Source: Hippophae tibetana
Lineage: Eukaryota; Streptophyta; Magnoliopsida; Rosales; Elaeagnaceae
Assembly: GCA_037013495.1 (NCBI GenBank)
Contig: CM072806.1
Location: 16,103,001 to 16,167,000, forward strand
Length of the DNA stretch: 64,000 nt
Reading direction: 5' to 3'
Positions 59,166-64,000 of the stretch are shown one piece after another; position 1 is the stretch's first letter, and each line of letters starts with the position of its first letter. The translations under genes were made by a program, and so were the position numbers. Below the pieces are notes generated by a model. That model was not told the origin of the DNA, made no database searches, and worked only from the letters and a program-made list of their open reading frames with translations.

Positions 59166-59922
59166 TAAAAAATAGAAATTGGTAAGTGCACAAGAAGAAA
59201 TTTTTTTTCTTCACATTTTTTCACTACAAACTAAGAAGAAAATAAAATACAAAATATAAATTTACATTTCTACACCCAAAGAAACGACAACTTGGGGGAT
59301 TACTTTCTACACGGTGAGAGAGAGATTGGAGGGTGTGCAATGAACAATGGCGGGAATCAATTATACATATAATAAAGTCCACACCTACCCCTATTGAAAA
59401 CGGGCTAAGTTAGATATCTGACATTTTTTAATTTTTTTAATTTTGGTATATTTTTTAATAATTAGTAAGTTTATAATGTCAGATAAATTAATAAATTAAT
59501 ATTTTATTATAATTAATATACTTTTATATTTTTTCTAATTATGTTATACGTTGACTAAGTAGTGAATGCATGCATCTGTAACATTCATCTCAATTATCTT
59601 AATTTTATTTTTTTTGGGCATATGATCATAAGTTACTACAACATTATTGATAATGCAACTGAGAAACAAAGGCCCACGATTGTGGAAGCAAAGTCTCCTA
59701 TTTTATTATTTTTTAAAAATTGATTCTCACTTGGTTTCAATTTTCACACACCTTTGAAAAAGCAACACTACTTCTTGAGGAAGACGCAAAACATATAACT
59801 CAAATTTCTTAAGTTGGATAATTATCACAAATGTTTCACTTTCATACCCTAAATATTCTGAATCCTCTTGAACTATAACCCTTTAAGATCATCACAACCA
59901 AGTTTTCTTCAAAACCTCTTCA

Positions 59923-60640
59923 ATGATCAGAAAATACCCAACTCTCATTCTCTTCACAATAATCTTCAATCTGCATCAAATATTAATCACAGCTCACCAA
60001 CACCGCAAGTGCAATCCAACATGTGGCAAGTACCACTTACAATATCCATTTGGGTTCTCCGACGGTTGCCATATCAAGCTAAATTGCTCGGCGGCAACAG
60101 GCGAAGCAAATATTGGAAACTTTCCAATTCAGTCATTAAATTCAGAAAGCATAATAATCAACATCCAACGCAATTGTAATCGTTCTCTTGAAACCCTAAG
60201 CCCACTCTTCAATAAACAATACGCTCCAACTTTCCGAAACGCGATTTTGTTACATAATTGTAGCTCACAAATTTCGTCATGTGAGATACCTTCGATTTTG
60301 GTGAAGACGAGCTTTGAATCACTGAGTTGTAACAATAACAGTGTCAGTTGTTATTCGGAGAACGGGACAGAGTTTATTGATTTTGATAGAATAAAGCGAA
60401 CACAGTGCCGTTATGTTCTGTCGAATATATTAGCTGAGGGTTTGAACAAATCCAAAAATCCGTTGTCGTTGGGTATTGAGGTTGTGGAGTTGGGTTGGTG
60501 GCTTGACGGAGAATGCCAGTGTGATAATAATGCTATTTGTACGCCTGTCGTTTTGAATAATGGAAACTCAGGATATCGGTGTCGCTGCAATGAAGGATTC
60601 GACGGTGACGGATTTCGGGCCGGCCTTGGTTGCCGAAAAG
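59923..60640 (+). CDS. Wall-associated receptor kinase-like (WAKL14-like), exon 1: ectodomain
   Basis: The first 239 residues of a plasma-membrane receptor kinase. A signal peptide (about 1-24: MIRKYPTLILFTIIFN onward) is followed by a GUB_WAK_bind galacturonan-binding domain from CNPTCGKYHLQYPFGF (about 30) through the cysteine-rich middle, the VVELGWWLDGEC segment near 205, and an EGF-like end with CQCDNNAIC and CRCNEGFDGDGF. The exon ends at a GT donor (60641). WAK-type ectodomains bind pectin; the transmembrane segment and kinase must be in later exons beyond the window. The start is chosen because it begins the signal peptide. The wording of the ectodomain is closest in my memory to WAKL14, a kinase-bearing branch, rather than WAK1-5. 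No lesion seen. Confidence 0.88.
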
Positions 60641-63600
60641 GTTAGTTTTTTCTTTCCCCGGAATTATTAACTCCAGCTAGTTTCAGTTTTTTTTTCCTTT
60701 GAAATTCTATAAAATATATATTTTCGTCCTTTCAAACATTAAAAAAAAAATTTAAGTAAAAATTTTATACTGCATTTAAAGACATTTATTCATTCCACAA
60801 ATAAATCCCACAAAAAAATAAAAGTAAAATAATAATCACTTGAATTTTATTTTCGTGTTATACATGTTATTTTTTATTAACTTACTTAGCATAAACCACA
60901 TATATTAGATAAAAGGTTTTGAATGTAAAAAATCATTAGACTATGAACATTTTTAATAAATTAAAATTTGGAGTTACAATTGCCACTAAATGGACGTAAT
61001 TTACCCAAATTTTAATTAAACTTTTTCCAAAAAAAGAATTATTATCACATGTTTCTTTAATAGTTTACTAATTATTATAATGCTTGATTTTCCGTTCATT
61101 CTACTCCGTTGCATAAATGTTAATTTGGAGTTTTGTTTTTCAATTTATAGATTTAAACAAAATGAAAATTAATAAAAACAATAGTTTCTATAAACTATAT
61201 AAACTATGATTGTCTGTCGGGTACATTGAATATAGTAAATATAATTATATTAAATTATATTTTGTTTAATCTATATAATATTTAATAATAAGTTGTATGA
61301 TATGATAGAACAAAATTTATTATAATATTTTAATAAAATAGTTTTTTGTTATAAAAGTTATTTAAACTAATATTTATTTTCTTTTTATATTTTTATTACA
61401 TTTTAAAATGAAAAAAATATTATGTTTAATTTGAGATGAAAGAAAAAATAATGATACATAATTTTATAATTAAAAATTTATATAGAATAAGTTAATTGTC
61501 TAATACGATTTAGACAATACCCCTTAATCGTATTAAATTTATACATAAATGTAATATTTTTATACTATGTAATATAATCTGATTTTATAGTCAAACACAT
61601 CAATATACAAAAAGAATACGATTAGGGTTTTCAATATTATGTAAAAAAAAATACTTAGTTTTGTAATGGTGTTGTAAATGTATTTTAAATTTATTTATTT
61701 TGAGAAAATTATTGAGTGATATGTAAATTAAAATTAATTTATTAGATTATGTATTTATTATTTTAATATTATATATTTTTAATGTTTTTATTTTCATTCA
61801 TAAATTAAAATATTTGATATTATTTTTTAAAAGAAAATAAATAATATATGGTATATTTTTATTATTAAAAAAATCCGTAGAAATAGATTTAAAAAAAACA
61901 AAGTGTCAAATTTTTTTTCTTTTGTAATTATATTTTTAAAGTTGTAATTTTCTAGCATATAATTAAAAAAATATAACATGCAATGTTGTGTTAAATCCTA
62001 ATATTTTTGTAATGGCTACTACAATACATGATATATAAGACAGATATATAAATATATCATTAAATTATTACATTTGTATAATTTATATTATTAAATTACT
62101 TTTTTGCTCCATTTATACCATCGATCTAGCAATAAAAATTATTTGTTTATACCATTTTCTTTATTGCCGTTGGACGGCATCAAGTTTCTATGAACTGTTA
62201 ACCATTAAGTCACTCACATAACTCCCAAGTGATGACAAAATCTAACATTTATTAATATACTATTTGCCTCTAACCTCCCTAACCTTCCTAAACTTCCATC
62301 AACGCTAATTGCACTATCTCTGCAACCTCCATTAGGGCTACTTATATGAATATTTTATTATTTGTGATTCATTTTTGTTACCAATTTTATCTTTATTTCT
62401 CAATTATGATTTGTGATTATGGTTCCTTAAGTGAAGTTTCTGCTATCTCACTTGAATTTTTTTTTATATTTTGGACTACCACACCAAAGAAAAATGGCTT
62501 TTCGATGCCTCTGGGTTTCCATGCAATAATTTTACTTTTTGAACTGATGATAACTTTAAATTGAATAAATTTTAGTGTCAAAAGGCATCTCACACTCACT
62601 CACAAATTTAGTGCTTTGGATGACCCATCCACCACAAACTAATCTTTTAAACAAAAAATTCATAAATTCCACAACCCTCTTTTGTCTACCCACTCTTACA
62701 ACATCATGACACACACAATGTTACATCCATATCCAATGGACAAGCATTCATGACAAACCCAACAATAGATTAGTATAACTTATCATAAACTGGTGTAACC
62801 TACCATAAACTAGTGCATTCTCATTATTCCTTTAGAGTAATAAATTATTAAAAATTGTATAAAAATTATGCATTTAAGATATTTAAAATTGTGCAAAAAA
62901 AATGTCATTAGAGTAATAAAAGTATAACTTTTGATAAGCTGACCGGCTATAACACAATAGCGTCCACACATGTATTCTTAGAATTTATTCTAAGAATATT
63001 TTTGTGAACTTTGCAATTTTTATTAGTATTTAGAACAAATTACAAAAGTCGAGTTTTCTTGAAAATTAGGAACTACGTTTAGATGTCTTTTTTTTTTTAT
63101 CGTTAGAGATATATTTAGTTTTATGTATATGATGTATTACTTTAGAAGTGTCAAAGTAGATTATTTTAGGTTAACTATACAAATATCCATACATCCATAT
63201 ATATTTTCCATTTTGATTATTATTATTTCTTATAATTTAATTCATTTTTTTTTTCAATTTTTATACTTTAAACCCATTATTTTCTAAAAAAATGAAACAA
63301 TTTAACTTGTTTAAACTTTATGTGAAAGAACACCATCCTATACATATTTTCTTTGGATAAATATGTATTTTTTCAAGTATGTTTCAAAATGTATATTTTG
63401 GTCTCATGGATTTGTAAAAATGTGTTAAGATGATGGAGACTCTTAAAAGTGCTCTTCTTAAATTAAAGTTGCATAATTAAAATATACATTTTTTACAAAA
63501 TATGTGAATAAATATGCCTGTTAATTGTTTATCTATGAGAAAGTCTATTAACAGGTACTTGTGTATTTTTATAAGATTAATTATTTTACGAGTCATTTTG

Positions 63601-64000
63601 TTAGTCTCATTGTAATATTTGAGTATTTAATTTCTACAAGAGACATTTAATTCATTCTCTTTGTAAAAATAAGACGTTTTAGTTACTTTTTAAATAATAT
63701 AATATTATTTTATTAATAAAATTTTGAAATTAAATTTAATGGGATAAAATTATCATTTTATTTTAACAATTTAAAGAATAGTAAAGTTTTTTAATTTTTT
63801 TTTTTGATAAATTATGTTTTAAAATTATATATTTTATGGATTTTTTGTATTTTTTAAGCACTTTTATGTATCATATTTTTTGTAGATATTGTGTTTAGAT
63901 CGAAAAATACAATACAAAAAGTGCCTAAAAAATAAAAAAAATTCATAAAATATAAAATTTTAAAAACAATTAACTAAAAAGAAATAAAAGAAATATCATA
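60641..64000 (+). other. First intron of the WAKL14-like gene (to the window edge)
   Basis: It starts GTTAGT at 60641. The 3.36 kb to the edge is AT-rich and contains no kinase coding on either strand. A less AT-rich stretch lies at 62220-62830 with no recognisable domain. An exon that starts beyond 64000 is expected; alternatively the gene is truncated. Confidence 0.6.

Noticed and set aside
59868..60335. Alternative frames over the WAKL exon
   Set aside because: The frame from 59923 has the signal peptide, the conserved cysteines and the splice donor; the others do not.
62346..62599. Overlapping frames of about 60-72 codons on both strands in the WAKL intron
   Set aside because: No family resemblance, and both strands are equally open.
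1..64000. tRNA, rRNA or CRISPR arrays
   Set aside because: No T-loop/anticodon pattern, rRNA text or regularly spaced identical repeats with unique spacers was seen; the repeats present are adjacent tandem arrays.

Overview
The window looks like nuclear DNA of a eudicot plant. It is very AT-rich, genes are few and far apart with introns, and most of the recognisable coding signal is decayed retrotransposon. The host genes belong to plant families: a CYP82-type cytochrome P450, a JINGUBANG-like WD40 protein, a small acidic/basic plant protein of unknown role, and a WAK-like receptor kinase. I cannot name the species.

Layout. 1-865: 3' exon of a CYP82-like P450; exon 1 is off the left edge. 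1683-8314: a worn minus-strand Ty1/copia element with two related LTRs. It carries a plus-strand solo LTR of another family (2100-2561) and a GC-richer block that resembles plant mitochondrial DNA (about 6190-7360). 8493-8740: a perfect 124-bp tandem duplication. 9017-10423: an intact, intronless JINGUBANG-like gene on the minus strand. 10.9-15.6 kb: AT-rich, geneless DNA with several families of short tandem repeats. 15694-22495: a minus-strand Tork/TNT1-like copia element interrupted by a 1786-bp insertion with a 5-bp target duplication. About 24640-34050: a minus-strand L1-type LINE split by a truncated copia element (about 29205-33003). 34.7-35.4 kb: a second LINE scrap. 35722-42264: a plus-strand copia element with a perfect ATAAC target duplication. 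42.3-48.9 kb: AT-rich DNA with a possible gypsy remnant and a 219-bp tandem duplication. 49098-49430: a small gene. 52.1-58.5 kb: a copia scrap, a MULE transposase remnant and a gag-only short-LTR element with an internal inversion. 59923-60640: first exon of a WAKL14-like receptor kinase, whose intron runs off the right edge.

The most unusual object is the copia element at 35722-42264. Both of its LTRs contain the same 375-bp piece of a copia RNase H domain inside U5. The element's own pol lacks that piece, with breakpoints that match to within a few bases. A solo LTR of the same family at 2100-2561 shows the uninterrupted U5. Because both LTRs and the target duplications are in place, the rearranged form appears to have transposed. 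It looks like a pol domain relocated into an LTR, which would place RNase H in the 5' leader of the transcript.

The host genes show no sign of acting together. The window is a sparse genic landscape in which nearly every transposon carries a younger insertion.
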